Origin: Bryoerythrophyllum caledonicum
Lineage: Eukaryota > Streptophyta > Bryopsida > Pottiales > Pottiaceae
Assembly (NCBI GenBank): GCA_963971425.1
Contig: OZ020524.1
Span: forward strand, 6,124,417 to 6,188,416
Direction: 5' to 3'
DNA: 64,000 nt
Below the pieces are notes generated by a model. That model searched no databases. It was not told where the DNA came from and saw nothing but the letters and a program-made list of their open reading frames with translations. The position numbers were made by a program, and so were the translations under genes. Position 1 is the stretch's first letter; each line of letters starts with the position of its first letter. Below are positions 1-10,941 of the stretch, one piece after another.

Positions 1-129
1 GCGCTTGAGTATATGGTGCATGTTGGGGCGCTTGTGCGCTTTGAAGTGCAGGCGAGCGCGCCCAATGATCGCCATGGTTAACACCTCCTCTAGCATGTCC
101 TCGACTACGATCAGCAGCGGGTCCACCCG
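1..129 (-). CDS. Possible C-terminal exon of a receptor-like protein kinase (partial)
   Basis: Read on the minus strand, bases 129 to 1 encode an uninterrupted peptide ending at the window edge. It contains RVDPLLIVVED, then EEVLTMAIIGRARLHF, then KRPNMHHILKR. This resembles subdomains X-XI of plant receptor-like kinases, where the Arg of a K.RP.M..V motif stabilises the lobe. A plausible 3' splice site (TTTTGAAG) lies just upstream at 130-131, and the frame hits a stop further upstream, so the exon must be spliced to something. I could not find a convincing preceding exon between 160 and 1000. The rest of the gene lies outside the window, so this may be a real terminal exon or a fragment. 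Confidence 0.35.
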
Positions 130-1479
130 CTTCAAAACGCAAATGTTTGCAAACAGCTACAACACATGTGCAACTTCATAATTGATTGTATTGCAACTTC
201 TCAGTTTAGGGTGGGACACTTGAGTGAACGAAAATGCAACAGAACACACACAAACGTCACCACCCACCTGAGCGGCCTCGTTCGATGCCGTCTTCGTCCA
301 GATCGCGATCTTATCCTGCGACCTCCGAACGCTCACTTCCGCTCCACAGATCAACCGTCATCGCAAAACCAACGCCACTCCCGCTGCAACCGACTACCAC
401 AGTTTTTGCAGATACTTCGCAGCCACGACCCAAAAATGGGAATCTTTAACCGCATATGAGAATTCACAAAATTGACATAACTCCTCGCTCGGTCACATCC
501 AAAGACGTAGACTTCTCAATGATTCTAAACCCCAATCGCTACGACGGAAATACTGCAAGAGCAATGCAGACATGAAAAAGTTGTAAACTCATCACAACCC
601 TCATTGCAAGAATGAAGCACCCTCCTCCGTCCACAAATGCTGAATCCAAAGTCTAAACAGGAAACCACGCATAAATCCTCATCCAAAGAGGCTAATATTG
701 AGTCTCTCCGACCTCGACCTACAATGCAAGAATGGAGCACACTTGTGTAACTCCTTCGAGACTCCTATAGACGCAGCGAGCTCCGCTCTGACTCTCAGCA
801 CCGTGGCCGCCTTGCATTGCGACGGTGATGTCTTCGACGCTCAAATGCAACCGCAGGCGAACGGCCAGTAGTACGCGCAGTTGCGGTACACGTGAGCCAC
901 GGGGAGGTCACGTGGTTGAAGCGGTGCTTCTTGGTCTTCTTGGTTTGCTGGTGTTGGTCTTCTTGCGCTTCTTGGTCTCATAGGAGCGGCGGACGGACAG
1001 ACTGTCGCCTGTTATAGTAGTAGATGCGCAGCATAAGTATCTACTAGTATTTCATATTTATTCTTTTACATGTTCGTAAGATAGTTGAAATTGAGCCTTT
1101 TTGAAACTTTTATGAGTTTATCTTCCTTTAGATTATACATGCCTTTTGTAACTTTATTCATGCACGTGACATCATATATTTTACTGCAATATTTATATTG
1201 TTCTTTTTCATACATGCGATACATTATTTTTGAAAGACATTGATATTTGACAAAAGCATCTCATATTTTTTCAAATAAAGTACTACAATTGCACAATTAT
1301 AAGCAACAATGTGTGGTGCTTCAAAAAGAATAATTAATCAAAATACAAGTGTGCAAATTAAAAATCAATTTCAAAATTGAAAAGATTCATATCACAAATT
1401 CATGAGTTATTGATCAAATCACTTACCTCTTATTAGGACAATTATACTAATGACTATTTTGGAAAATCCTCACACATTT
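130..1479. other. No recognised gene; CpG-rich to about 1000, then AT-rich
   Basis: The first part (to about 1000) has gene-like base composition, with a short TTCTTGGTC-type imperfect repeat at 915-985. No domain was recognised on either strand. From about 1020 composition falls to AT-rich intergenic sequence. Confidence 0.5.
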
Positions 1480-1930
1480 CTAATAGTAACCAACAAGATC
1501 TTAGATGATTTTGAACACATTCTTGTCCTCAAATATTGCTAAACTATTAATTTTTTGATCTCTGACAATCAAACAAAGTTTCTATCTTCAAAACGATGAT
1601 GACCATGTTCTCAACTTGATTATCTTGGAAAATATTAATATTTAGAAGTTGAAGTTGGAAATACCTATCTAAAATGGATATCTATTTCCTTACTATCTTC
1701 ATAATGATCAATACATCATCAATGAATACAGGTACAATGTTCCCAAGTGTTGACTAAAAAAGACTTCACCAAAATTATAAATGTGATGGGAAAATTTGTG
1801 GAAATAAAAGGCATTTTATTATATTTTAATTGGTATAATTGAAATCCAAATCTTGTCTTTTTAGCGCATATATTGATAAATGGAATTGTTTAGGTACATT
1901 CTTGAGAACAAGCTTAATTTTGAAATTTTT
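1480..1930 (-). mobile_element. Ty3/gypsy reverse-transcriptase fossil
   Basis: On the minus strand short stretches match the order expected in a gypsy-type reverse transcriptase: a segment resembling the MPFGLTNAPATF region, followed about 35 residues later by VFIDDVL, close to the family's FIDD catalytic block. The copy is broken in several places, no long terminal repeats were found near it, and it looks old. It is only a fragment of the pol region. Confidence 0.5.
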
Positions 1931-2490
1931 ATATCTTTAAAACTAGAACCTATTAGTCTCTCAACCAAAATTATTATCTCTGTCTATTCATGTTTTTAGA
2001 TGTGTTATACATTTCAATTTTTTAACAAAATGTTGAATATTATCACCTTGGCCCAAAAAAGAAGTACATACAACATTGTTCATCATACAAAGGATTTATA
2101 TTTTGATACAAGCACGGTACCTTTATTTAATTTGATACATGTCTTAGCGCATTTGCATTTGGGAATCACAAAGAAGAAGTTGTTGAAGGAACAAGTCTTT
2201 GAAAGTTCCCCAAGTCTTAACAATTCCAATACTTCAACTATCATAAGCCTTCCTTAACGTGCCATACCAATAACAAACCTAATTAATAAACAAATGAGAT
2301 TGAACTTAATTTTTTATCACTTCCATTATTCTACTAAAAGATTGTAAAATTGTAATTTGATGAATGTATAAAATATGTATGATATATAACATTGAATCCT
2401 TTCAGATTTTGTAGTTATCCTAACTATCTAGACTATTATAATCTAGTATCCTAACTAACTAGACTATTATAATCTACTGATCTTGAGAGT
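1931..2490. other. AT-rich spacer, nothing recognised
   Basis: No domain was recognised. A direct repeat containing CTAACTATCTAGACTATTAT lies at about 2420-2475, just 3' of the transporter stop codon, and would fall in or near its 3' UTR. Confidence 0.5.
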
Positions 2491-3753
2491 CTACATTACT
2501 TGAGATTCAACATCATCAAGTGGTTGAATAGGTGGTTTTGCAAGAAAAAAAGCAAAAATGATGATATATGCATATCCCAATGTTGGTATAATTTGACCAA
2601 TTCTAGTGCTTACTCTATCTGCAATAGCACCTTGAATGGGGGGGAGAATTGCACCACCACCAGCACCCATCACTACCAAACCTCCTGCAGTCTTCGTATT
2701 TTTCCCTAAATCTTGTAAAGCTAATGTGAAGATTGTTGGATACATACATGACTCAAAGAAAAAGAGTACCATAATACATATGATACCTGAGAGTCCATTA
2801 AGTCCAACTGAAAGAGCACACAAAATAGTACACATGATGGCATAAACTCCCAAAATATATCTAGCTTGAAAGAACTTCATGAGAAATGTAGCAAAGAAGC
2901 GGCCAATTGTAAAAAGAATCAAGGAATAAGACAAAAGTTGAGAAGCTTTTGAATCGGAATGTATACCATCTTCATTTGCCAAGTTGATGAAGAAAGTTGC
3001 AACCGTGACTTGTGAACCAACATATAACCACTGCGCCAATACTCCGCCAATAAAATGCTTTTGCTTCAAAAGAGGTATTGTTGAAAGATCAGAATCCTTT
3101 GACATCATTTCATCTGTAATCTCTGGTAGAGTTACAAAGAAGAAGCCAATGGCCACGAGAAAAACTCCACATGCAATTCCAAGATAAATATATTTGACTG
3201 AAGTCAAATTACCTGCATGTTCCGCATCAAAAAATAACTTTGATGCAATTAAAGGTCCCATAAAGCTACCCAATCCATTGAAAGATTGAGAAAAGTTTAA
3301 CCTGAATGAAGCTGATTTGGGATTCCCCAAAACTGTGACATAAGTGTTTGCTGCAACTTCAAGGTTTGACAATCCACATGCTATAATAAACGTTGCAACA
3401 ACAAATCCTCCAAAAGTCTTAAGTTGGGAAAACGGCCAAAAAAGAAGTGCTCCAATGACATAAAGCATAAGTCCGACGAGAATAGAGACCTTATACCCAA
3501 ATCTCTTCACAATCCGCATCCCAACAGGTGGAAAGACGATATATGCTCCAAAATAAGCTACTTGAAGTCCCGTGGATTTGAGCTTAGACAAATGAAGAAC
3601 CTCCTGGAAATGCTTGTTTAAAACGTCAAGTAATCCATAAGCAAAACCCCATAAAAAGAAGAGAATGGTCACCAATGCGAGTGGAACAAACACCTTTCTC
3701 CCCGTTGGAACAACACTTGTTGAAACATTTCCAATTGGTGCTCCACCTGCCAT
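2491..3753 (-). CDS. FHS-family (L-fucose permease-like) MFS sugar transporter
   Basis: Predicted 420-residue membrane transporter of the fucose-galactose-glucose:H+ symporter (FHS) branch of the major facilitator superfamily, probably importing a hexose with protons. The signature FFLWGFAYGLLDVLNKHFQ lies in the first membrane helix, and about 12 hydrophobic helices follow, with a soluble loop near LPEITDEMMSKD between the two halves. The start is set at 3753: the longer open frame begins with TTG and has no upstream ATG before a stop, while an intron-like 3' end (GGGTTTAG) closes 5 bases before this ATG, so translation most likely starts at MAGGAPIGN. Coding is in one exon to TAG. The family is common in fungi and bacteria and patchy in plants, so ancient transfer is possible. 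No defect is seen. Confidence 0.85.
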   Translation of the reverse strand: MAGGAPIGNVSTSVVPTGRKVFVPLALVTILFFLWGFAYGLLDVLNKHFQEVLHLSKLKSTGLQVAYFGAYIVFPPVGMRIVKRFGYKVSILVGLMLYVIGALLFWPFSQLKTFGGFVVATFIIACGLSNLEVAANTYVTVLGNPKSASFRLNFSQSFNGLGSFMGPLIASKLFFDAEHAGNLTSVKYIYLGIACGVFLVAIGFFFVTLPEITDEMMSKDSDLSTIPLLKQKHFIGGVLAQWLYVGSQVTVATFFINLANEDGIHSDSKASQLLSYSLILFTIGRFFATFLMKFFQARYILGVYAIMCTILCALSVGLNGLSGIICIMVLFFFESCMYPTIFTLALQDLGKNTKTAGGLVVMGAGGGAILPPIQGAIADRVSTRIGQIIPTLGYAYIIIFAFFLAKPPIQPLDDVESQVM

Positions 3754-4137
3754 CGCACCTAAACCCCCCAAAAAGAACCACAAATATTTTACATTTGTTA
3801 AATTAAAAAATTCCCACAACTTCAATTTCTCAAAAATTCCATAAATACAATCCTTTCATCAAAGTAAAACCTTCTTCAATTTCCACAGATTCCCACAAGC
3901 ATGCCAAACATGACCATAACAACATAAAACAAAAAAACAAAAAAAAAACGAATGAAATTCTCTCCACTCACAATGTTCCAATCAACAACCAAAAGAGAGA
4001 GCTCAGAAAGAGAAAAAGAAGCTCACCTCAAGATCAGCACAACCAAAAGAGAGAGCTCAGAAAGAGAAAAAGAAGCTCACCTCAAGATCAGCACAACCAA
4101 GAGAGAGAGAAAGAGAAAAAGAAGCTCACCTCAAGAG
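3754..4137 (-). promoter_or_regulatory. Probable 5'UTR exon and intron of the transporter gene
   Basis: Minus-strand reading shows a strong 3' splice site at 3759 (pyrimidine-rich tract with GGGTTTAG, and a branch-like TTTAAC upstream). It also shows three identical candidate 5' splice sites (CTTGAG then GTGAGC) whose last exonic bases are 4027, 4081 and 4130. Splicing from 4027 to 3758 would remove a 268-base leader intron. Confidence 0.5.
3984..4137. repeat. 54-bp tandem repeat, about 2.8 copies
   Basis: Copies begin with AACCAAAAGAGAGAG near 3987 and 4041. The third, at 4095, has lost about 5-10 bases. Each copy carries GCTCACCTCAAG, which reads on the minus strand as a consensus-like 5' splice site. 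Purine-rich on the plus strand. Confidence 0.9.
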
Positions 4138-4140
4138 CAC

Positions 4141-4808
4141 AGGTAAGAAATGAAGCTGCACACACGTCCAAGTGAACACTGGAGGAGGGGAATTATAAGA
4201 GTCACTACTGAAGTGGTAGTGTGGATGTAAGCAAGCAAAGCCTATGGAGACTGCGATGGCCCGTGCTCAGCTGTTTGGAGGTGGTGCTCCAGTCAGTTGT
4301 GGTCCTGTCAATGGAGGTTGGAGTCGCGAGTGTGAGGTGCTTTCCCTGCGGCGAGCACGTTACTTGTAAGGCTAGCTCAGTTGAGTTCCAGAGTTTTTGT
4401 GTAGCGTACTCTTGGGAGTGGTGTCCGGTAGAGAGCTTGGGTTCAAGATAATTGGCTTGTGAAATGATGTCGTTTCACGTGCACAGTACGTTACGGGTCA
4501 GACGAACATGGCCCTTGAGCAGACTGGTTCCTGGTTGTACAGATTCTGTCGGAACTACTTGTTGACTTGAGCTTAAAGACCACCAAGCTCTTCCACACTT
4601 ATGACAATTGTAGTTGAGTGGCTCTTCCACATGTGAGAGTAAACGAATCACAAAGAAATGAAAGTTGATGATGCTACAGCACCGTGAGGAACCATGAGAA
4701 AACATTAGATTCATGAGTGTCCATTGCCATGGCTGCCATTGCCCATGAGGACACAAGTGTTGGTTGGCCACAGATGTTTGAGGTGTCTTTTCTCTTGTTT
4801 AAGCGACC
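4141..4808. other. No recognised gene
   Basis: Open frames here (for example minus 4475-4771) show no known domain, and the missing C-terminal part of the dioxygenase pseudogene was not found in it. Confidence 0.5.
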
Positions 4809-4831
4809 AGGGTTAGGGTTTAGGGTTCAGG
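4809..4831 (+). repeat. Short interstitial plant telomere-type motif
   Basis: About three units of TTTAGGG/TTAGGG (AGGGTTAGGGTTTAGGG). It lies exactly where similarity of the neighbouring dioxygenase to its family stops. Such short tracts also occur as telo-box promoter motifs, so a break-repair origin is only an inference. Confidence 0.7.
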
Positions 4832-5552
4832 AGCAAGAGCGCGACCCATCTCGTAATGATGCTTGGCATCTTTGCCGCTCTGAATGGAGAGCTGGAACAC
4901 GGGGATGTCCGCCTTGGGATATATGAGCATCAGAGGCGTCCATGTCCCGTGGTCAATCCCTCTCTCGCTATCCTCCACCACGTCCTTGAATCCTGCACCT
5001 TGGAGCAGAGACTTCGCTCGCCGCGCCACATCTGGCGCTCCTGGAGGTGTGTGTTCCAACTGCCATAAACCAAAAGGGAAAAAAAAATCCATAACCACTT
5101 GGCAACTACCAGGTGTACAGTCACGTCTATGGCAAAACAATCTACACTTCTTATTTGCACGAAAATCATTTGTATATCCTCAGAGAGTGAACTCTCTAGA
5201 AAAAGAAGAAACTGGAGCTAAATTCTTGGTGCAGAACTTACTTGGTGTAGCTCAGGAGGGAAGTTGTAGAAGTCATGAATGGTGCTGTTCTTGCTGACAA
5301 CGTTAACTGCCGGCACGTTAGTATCCCAATGCGCTGAAATCGCTAGAGTAGCCTTCGGCCTGATCCAAAATCATGAATGAAAACATTAGAAACAGTCTCA
5401 ATCTCAAGTATCAGGTTGAGATTCGTACATTGTCTGAATGTTTCAACACTCAGATTTCTGTTCGCCTAACTTACTTACCTTGTGGTGTAACGCTTGGTCC
5501 AGTTCTAGTAAAAGGTCCGGATGGGGGTGTCTTCCAGGGAGTCATGGATGAC
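4820..5552 (-). pseudogene. DOPA 4,5-extradiol dioxygenase (DODA/LigB family) pseudogene
   Basis: Three exons with matching phases read on the minus strand. Exon 5552-5479 gives a peptide like the N-terminal SIDD..PAR.F..W region, exon 5359-5242 gives RPKATLAISAHWDT and FPPELHQ, and exon 5059-4820 gives LEHTPPGAPDVARR, GIDHGTWTPLMLIYPKADIP and QLSIQSG. These match class III extradiol ring-cleaving dioxygenases, which open catechol rings such as that of DOPA using Fe(II). Junctions are GT-AG (AAG/GTAAGT, CAA/GTAAGT). The first exon carries an in-frame TAG at 5507-5505. The protein stops at ALAPEP, so the C-terminal third, including the distal conserved His region, is missing. No first exon with HGSP was found. 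It is therefore a truncated copy unless the assembly is wrong here. Confidence 0.75.
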
Positions 5553-6695
5553 CTAGAAAGAAAGATGCCACACAAGACCATAAACCTACAGTACTATGAA
5601 ACAACAAATCTGCTTCAGACCGGTTATCACAATCTCAGATTCTACAATCACACCGTTTACACTGCAGAAATTGGGGTACAACTAGAAGCTTGCAAAGAAG
5701 AGGAAGACGTTAACTGCCTGAGGTACAGCTTACAATCACAGAACGTCACCGATATTATGATAATCAATTAGTTGAGGCTCAGGCATTACATATTCAATCT
5801 AGAAGCTGCGAGTCTCCACAGGCGACTTCGAGTTAAAATCAATCAAGCGTAGCATCGGTGGCAGCTACCCAAACGTCTTCGCAAGTTGTGGGTTCTAGAA
5901 AGCACTGTTTATGCCACCGACAGTGCTGCAAGTGTGTTGTCCGCATATGAAAGGCGTGTGTGGCCCCGATGTTTATCAACTAATGTAATTCTTCTTGCTC
6001 TACTTTGGCTTACAAGGGCATGGTCGAACACTGGACCAGAATCTTCTCATGTGAGGTGGGCAGAATGTAGGCGTCAAGTGTCATAATGCGTCTGCATGTC
6101 GATGTAGAGCTTGCGATCGGTTCTAAAATGATGCAACTGAACACTGAGACATAACCAGTCCTTGCGAAAAGTGATTTCGAACATGATTACAATGAGGTAT
6201 AAATTCCAGATAATATGTAAGCATGTTTCAGGTATCCTACTCACTTTCTTAAAGTGAATAATCCTCTTGAGCATTATTGTCTACTGGTGTCGCTTGACAA
6301 ACCAGACCATATCATCGTGGATGCATTATGTCGTTTTCCTGCAAGTGAAGAAGGATGTTAGTTTCTACACAACTTGTGCAACAAAAGAGAGCTGTTATAA
6401 TGGTAAATATAAACTTCCACATGGTAGAATTAACTCGGAACAAATAACAACCAAGGTGAATTCAAACCTGTAAATTGAGCACGTCGTTGACGAGTGCTGA
6501 AATGAGAGATGCCGGCTTCCCAACTACAAAATACCAGAGCACTATCCCTCCAGTATGTAATGAATCATCAAATGCGTTCTAAATACGAGTCTAGGGGCTC
6601 TTTAGTCTACTCTAACGGTTACCTGTTGGCAATGGCCATTCTTAGAAACAAGGTCGAACAGATTTCCTCATGAACTATACAGTCTAGTTTCCTGT
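5553..6695. other. Spacer between dioxygenase pseudogene and XTH; nothing recognised
   Basis: Probably holds the 3' UTR of XTH near 6500-6695. Open frames at 5373-5771 (plus) overlap the pseudogene's exon in antisense and are not credible genes. Confidence 0.5.
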
Positions 6696-8447
6696 CTACA
6701 TGTCTGAATAATAACCCTTCTTGACACTACCAATAACCATCAATCCATCCAGATGTTTTAGAGGAAGAGGACCAATGAGTTGAAGTCCTGAGTTGCGGCC
6801 ACACTCTGGGTGCCCCTTCGGATATCGGTTGAAGTCTTTACAGTAATCATACATCATAAGGTTCTCCGTCACCCATTGTAACCGAGCTACGTGCCTGGTT
6901 GTGAGTTGGTGAAAAGTATTCCTCTGCAACATAACGTCAGTTTCTGTGGAGTTGCATCTCTCGATATTCCCTTTGTACCACGGGACTTCACAACCTTCAG
7001 CTTCAAAGTTTCTATAGGCAACAATCTGTTGAACGGACAAATAATAAGAAATGGCAATACGAAATTCCGACGATCATGACTAAAACATTTCACCCATTCA
7101 GAGCTCTACCATCTTTACTACTATCGGAACAAGAGGAAGACAACATACCGGTGCAAGTGACTGTGCAGGTGCTTAAATAGGAAAGGGGGAAAAAACTCTA
7201 AGAAATGTGGTGATTGAGTGTAGAATCGTACAAATGGTGCGTGTGCCCAGTTCAATTTGATTGCTCCATTTTGAGTTGCCCATGATTCTCCGTTCCATAA
7301 ACTTGCAAAAACACTCTGAGCCTGTCGATTTGGATACGGAACACCCATATCTTCGCAATTCTTGTATATTCTGATGGGCGTATCATCCACAAAGAAGCTG
7401 CGTTGATGCACTTCATGTTAGAAAGAACATATTTCACCTACAGTTTTACGGCGGCTTCCACAATAAACCAGTGACAGTACTCACTTGAAAGCTAATGAAG
7501 AAAAGAGAAGTAAAAGATTGTGAACTTACATGACTATTTCCTTGTTCCAGTGGATCCCATATGTGTGGAAGTCTTCTGTAGGATCGAACCAAAGTCTAAT
7601 ACGCTGCTCACGGTCACCTTCTCCTGAAGCATACACATTGGTCTGCAGAACGTAAGGCTTGCCGTTCTCATTCCCGAGAAACTCAAAGTCCAGCTCGTCA
7701 TGCTTTCCGCTCAAAGACGAACTCTGTCAAACACATCACATTAAGTGGTGCTGTTAGCAACTAGGAGGTAACACACAAGTGCAACAACCGTTCAAAATCC
7801 CAGCAAACTTGCACTAGGACGATATTGCACCATGAATACCAAGCCATCAGCAATTACTTCGCTTTCTGAGAAAGTGATCTTACATAGAATGTACTGACGG
7901 TGCCCGCTGAATCACCGCGATGAACCTTTATTTGAATGGAAAAGCGCCCGAACAAATACCTCATCTTGGATGCGAAACCAGCAGCTGAATCAACACAAAA
8001 CAATACCAAGAATATGTTATAGTAAATCCCAGTTTTCAAAATAGATTCACAACGACGTAGTAATAAAATCGACCAAAAAAGTGAATCGAATTATTTAAAT
8101 CCAAGGAACATAAACTAGATCCTTGTTTAAAGTAAGATTTTCAAGCCGAAAAGACAAGCACGTAAAACATTACAACTCATTCTGCTTTGAACATTATAAC
8201 AAGTTCAGGCAACTGTTGCACCTTATTAATTACCTGCTTTCTGATCCAGAACAATTTCAGCAACCTGACCATTTTCAGATATCCTGTAGTGCTGCTTGTC
8301 GGCAGTAGACCAAAAATTACGGCCAAACGTTGTTAGCTCCCTGGGGTCCTGGTTGGATTCTGTTTCTATGCCTGCAGCCGCTCCCGTCGCCATTGAGACG
8401 ACACAGACCACGAGCAGAAAAATCTGCGACGCCATGTTCACGTTCAT
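6696..8447 (-). CDS. XTH: Xyloglucan endotransglucosylase/hydrolase (GH16), five exons
   Basis: Cell-wall enzyme that cuts xyloglucan and rejoins the end to another chain or to water. Exons on the minus strand: 8447-8234, 7984-7884, 7723-7530, 7397-7232 and 7025-6696. All junctions are GT-AG and the phases agree, giving about 334 residues, slightly longer than the usual 280-300. An N-terminal hydrophobic stretch ([18 protein letters not shown]) is a likely secretion signal. The catalytic motif [10 protein letters not shown] is at about residues 113-122, with its nucleophile and acid/base Glu intact. The usual Ile is Leu here, and the common N-glycosylation site right after it is absent (GNENG). 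FFVDDTPIR is near 171-179, and the C-terminal domain ([14 protein letters not shown], four Cys) is in exon 5, with an NST sequon. A second ATG 12 bases in (MASQ) is an alternative start. It looks functional. Confidence 0.93.
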
Positions 8448-9870
8448 GCTGTTCCTGTCTTCAGGACTCTCCTTGACCTGTTCCCAATCAATAGTAGAGA
8501 CGGATCGCCAGATTACTCACAATCCACTTGCAAGTGATGAAGGACTTTAGAGACGAGATGCACTGTGTAGAACCTTCTTCCGCATTTGCGACGCCGAATG
8601 AAACTACAACTGCATACAAACAGAACTTTAGGGCTCAGTATAGAACAGGGGAATATCTAAATATGGACAGCGAGTAGCACAATAATCATGGTTCTCGCAA
8701 GTGATCTCATCGTCACCTTTTGAGAAATCCAAACTCTTCTAGACATGCGGAAACTCGATCTAATAGATGAAAGAAGTCGTGCGAATCTGGCCGCTTAAAA
8801 ATCTAAGTTACAACCCAAACATGAAGCAGACAAGGAAGTAAAGTGAGCAGCAGGTTGTGGAAAGACCGCAAAAAACGCTTGACAGAGATCAAACTTGGAA
8901 ACCCAGCAAATAACGAGATAATAGTGTCAGGACATTTCCATCAAGGATAGTAAAAGGCATCATTCGACACACAAGTGCTCGGATTCCTCTCACACCACGT
9001 CACAAGCAATCTGAAAACTCATGTTCTTCAGAAAAACATTCGATGACGTCCTGCAAAACTAGAAGCCAACGCAATTCAAAGAAAACCCGCCTCACCACGA
9101 ACAGAACAACCAGAAAGTCTCCCAAGATCTCCAAGCCCTGAAGACACTCACAGGCTACCCCCAGCCTACACTACATCCGTTCTCAAGCAAAGAGAAAACG
9201 CCGCCCCGCACACGATCGAAAAAACCGGCCATCGGCGGGTAGTGGCGCGGATGCATTAAATCCTCACTCTTGAAAGTAAATTCTCAAACAACCGCCAGGC
9301 TAACGAACACGCAAGCCGCTGCAGCCAAACCGGAAATCTCACCGCCGAAACACCGGATCCCAACCGGAAAATCTCAATACGCGATGAACGCACTCCCTGA
9401 CGACGAAGCAGTCCTTGAGAACGACGGCATTGCGTCTAGACAGGAGTGGAACCTGGCCCTGACGTCGGCTATGGTGGCAGGCGATACAACTCAGCAGCCT
9501 GTCTGTCAGAGAACGCAACCCAATGGGTGAAACCAGAGGCGCGTCTGAAACTCACCAGACAGAGGCAGGAACTCGAGAGGCGCTCCGTGAAGATTCCTCC
9601 TCCTCCGCAGTCCGTTCGCAGGCTCCGACGCAAACGGCGACGACGCTCGTCCCAGAGCTCGAGATTCACTTGTGTTATGAACGCAGCCCGCGCGCCACAG
9701 ATTGCGCATGAACGCGAGAGTCCGAAGGCAATAAAACAATTGCACGCCGCGGGTGCGTGGGGCACTTCTCCGAGCTGGCCATTTGATGATTCCGGATGAA
9801 GGTCGTGGATGACTTTGGGCGTGTTTTTGGGTGCGTCACGAGAGATGGTATTTTGTGTTTGCCACACTAA
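8448..9870. promoter_or_regulatory. Upstream region of XTH, CpG-rich from about 9180 to 9860
   Basis: Contains the probable XTH leader and promoter. The stretch 9180-9860 is rich in CpG and GC compared with its surroundings, as at an unmethylated promoter or first exon. Open frames on both strands (up to 132 codons) have no recognisable domain. No TATA box could be assigned with confidence. Confidence 0.35.
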
Positions 9871-10941
9871 TTTGTTTAGAAATGCTATGAACTTTTACTC
9901 CTTATGAATGTTTTTACCAACCATGTTTGCGGTGATCCCCCTCTTTAATTTGTACAGTGAGATTTGCTCTCGTTAAAAAAAAAATCTTCAAAAGTAAAAC
10001 CCTACAGCATTTCCAAAACAATTCGTCTTGTTACACTAACTACCATCTTCGGTGTTGTGCTAAGAGGACGATTTGGTTAGAAGAGAATTTTGAGGTACGG
10101 TCGGCCCTCTTTTAATGTTGATGGTCGGGAGTGGGAAAACCGTAACACATATCGGAAATAACACCTATTGCATTTTCAACAAAAAAAAATCATCCGCCTA
10201 TGTGTTTTTCATCCAAATAGTCACTCTAAACCATTAATTGCGTTCTACTCGGATAGTTTTACTATCTTGCATTATATTTTTACCCTTGTTCCTATCTATT
10301 GCCCCATAATTTCTCTATTTTTACCAACTTTATCATTTATAGATTTAGTGAAGTTGATAAAGGATGGAGCGAGGCATGTCATAACAGTTAACATATAACA
10401 CTTAGTAGTGTAAATTTTTAGGGAGCAAAATTTGCATAACATACAAAGAGGTAACATTTAAAGAAAGTCGACTGTATTAGGCATTTTGAAAAATCATACC
10501 AAATACCAGAAGAGATGATAGAAAATTCAAAATTTGGAATTTATAATGTGGCTAAGATTAATTATATGCTCTCAAGTTGCAACCCTCTTTCCATTACATT
10601 CTTAACCCTGTAATGCCTAAGTGGACCATAAGAGATTGAGAGAATCTACAAGCGGAATAGTTTAGGCAAAACACCATCAACACAATGGGTACATTTTAGC
10701 ACAAACCCCCTTCACTGAAATCAGTGTAGTTTGCTAATTCTTGCATGGATTAGAGACTGGAGAGATTTGTTGGAAAGCTAACAAGGAGCTCCAAATCCAT
10801 TTAGAGTATGCAAGGGACAATGGCCAATTGTAGAAAGAGTTATTACAAGAGTAAAAGCACCAAAACCGATCATGCCTCATAGTCTCTAAAGGACAATTTG
10901 TACTTGCAAGGTACAAATTGATCTTAGGCAGATCACATTAT
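9871..10941. other. AT-rich spacer, nothing recognised
   Basis: No domain, repeat or RNA gene was identified. Confidence 0.5.

Noticed and set aside
3754-3825. A longer transporter reading frame starting at 3825
   Set aside because: Its first codon is TTG, no ATG occurs before the upstream stop, and an intron-like acceptor lies at 3759, so the ATG at 3753 is preferred.
5373-5771. Plus-strand open frame of 132 codons
   Set aside because: It runs antisense across a dioxygenase exon with splice sites on the minus strand, and no domain is visible.
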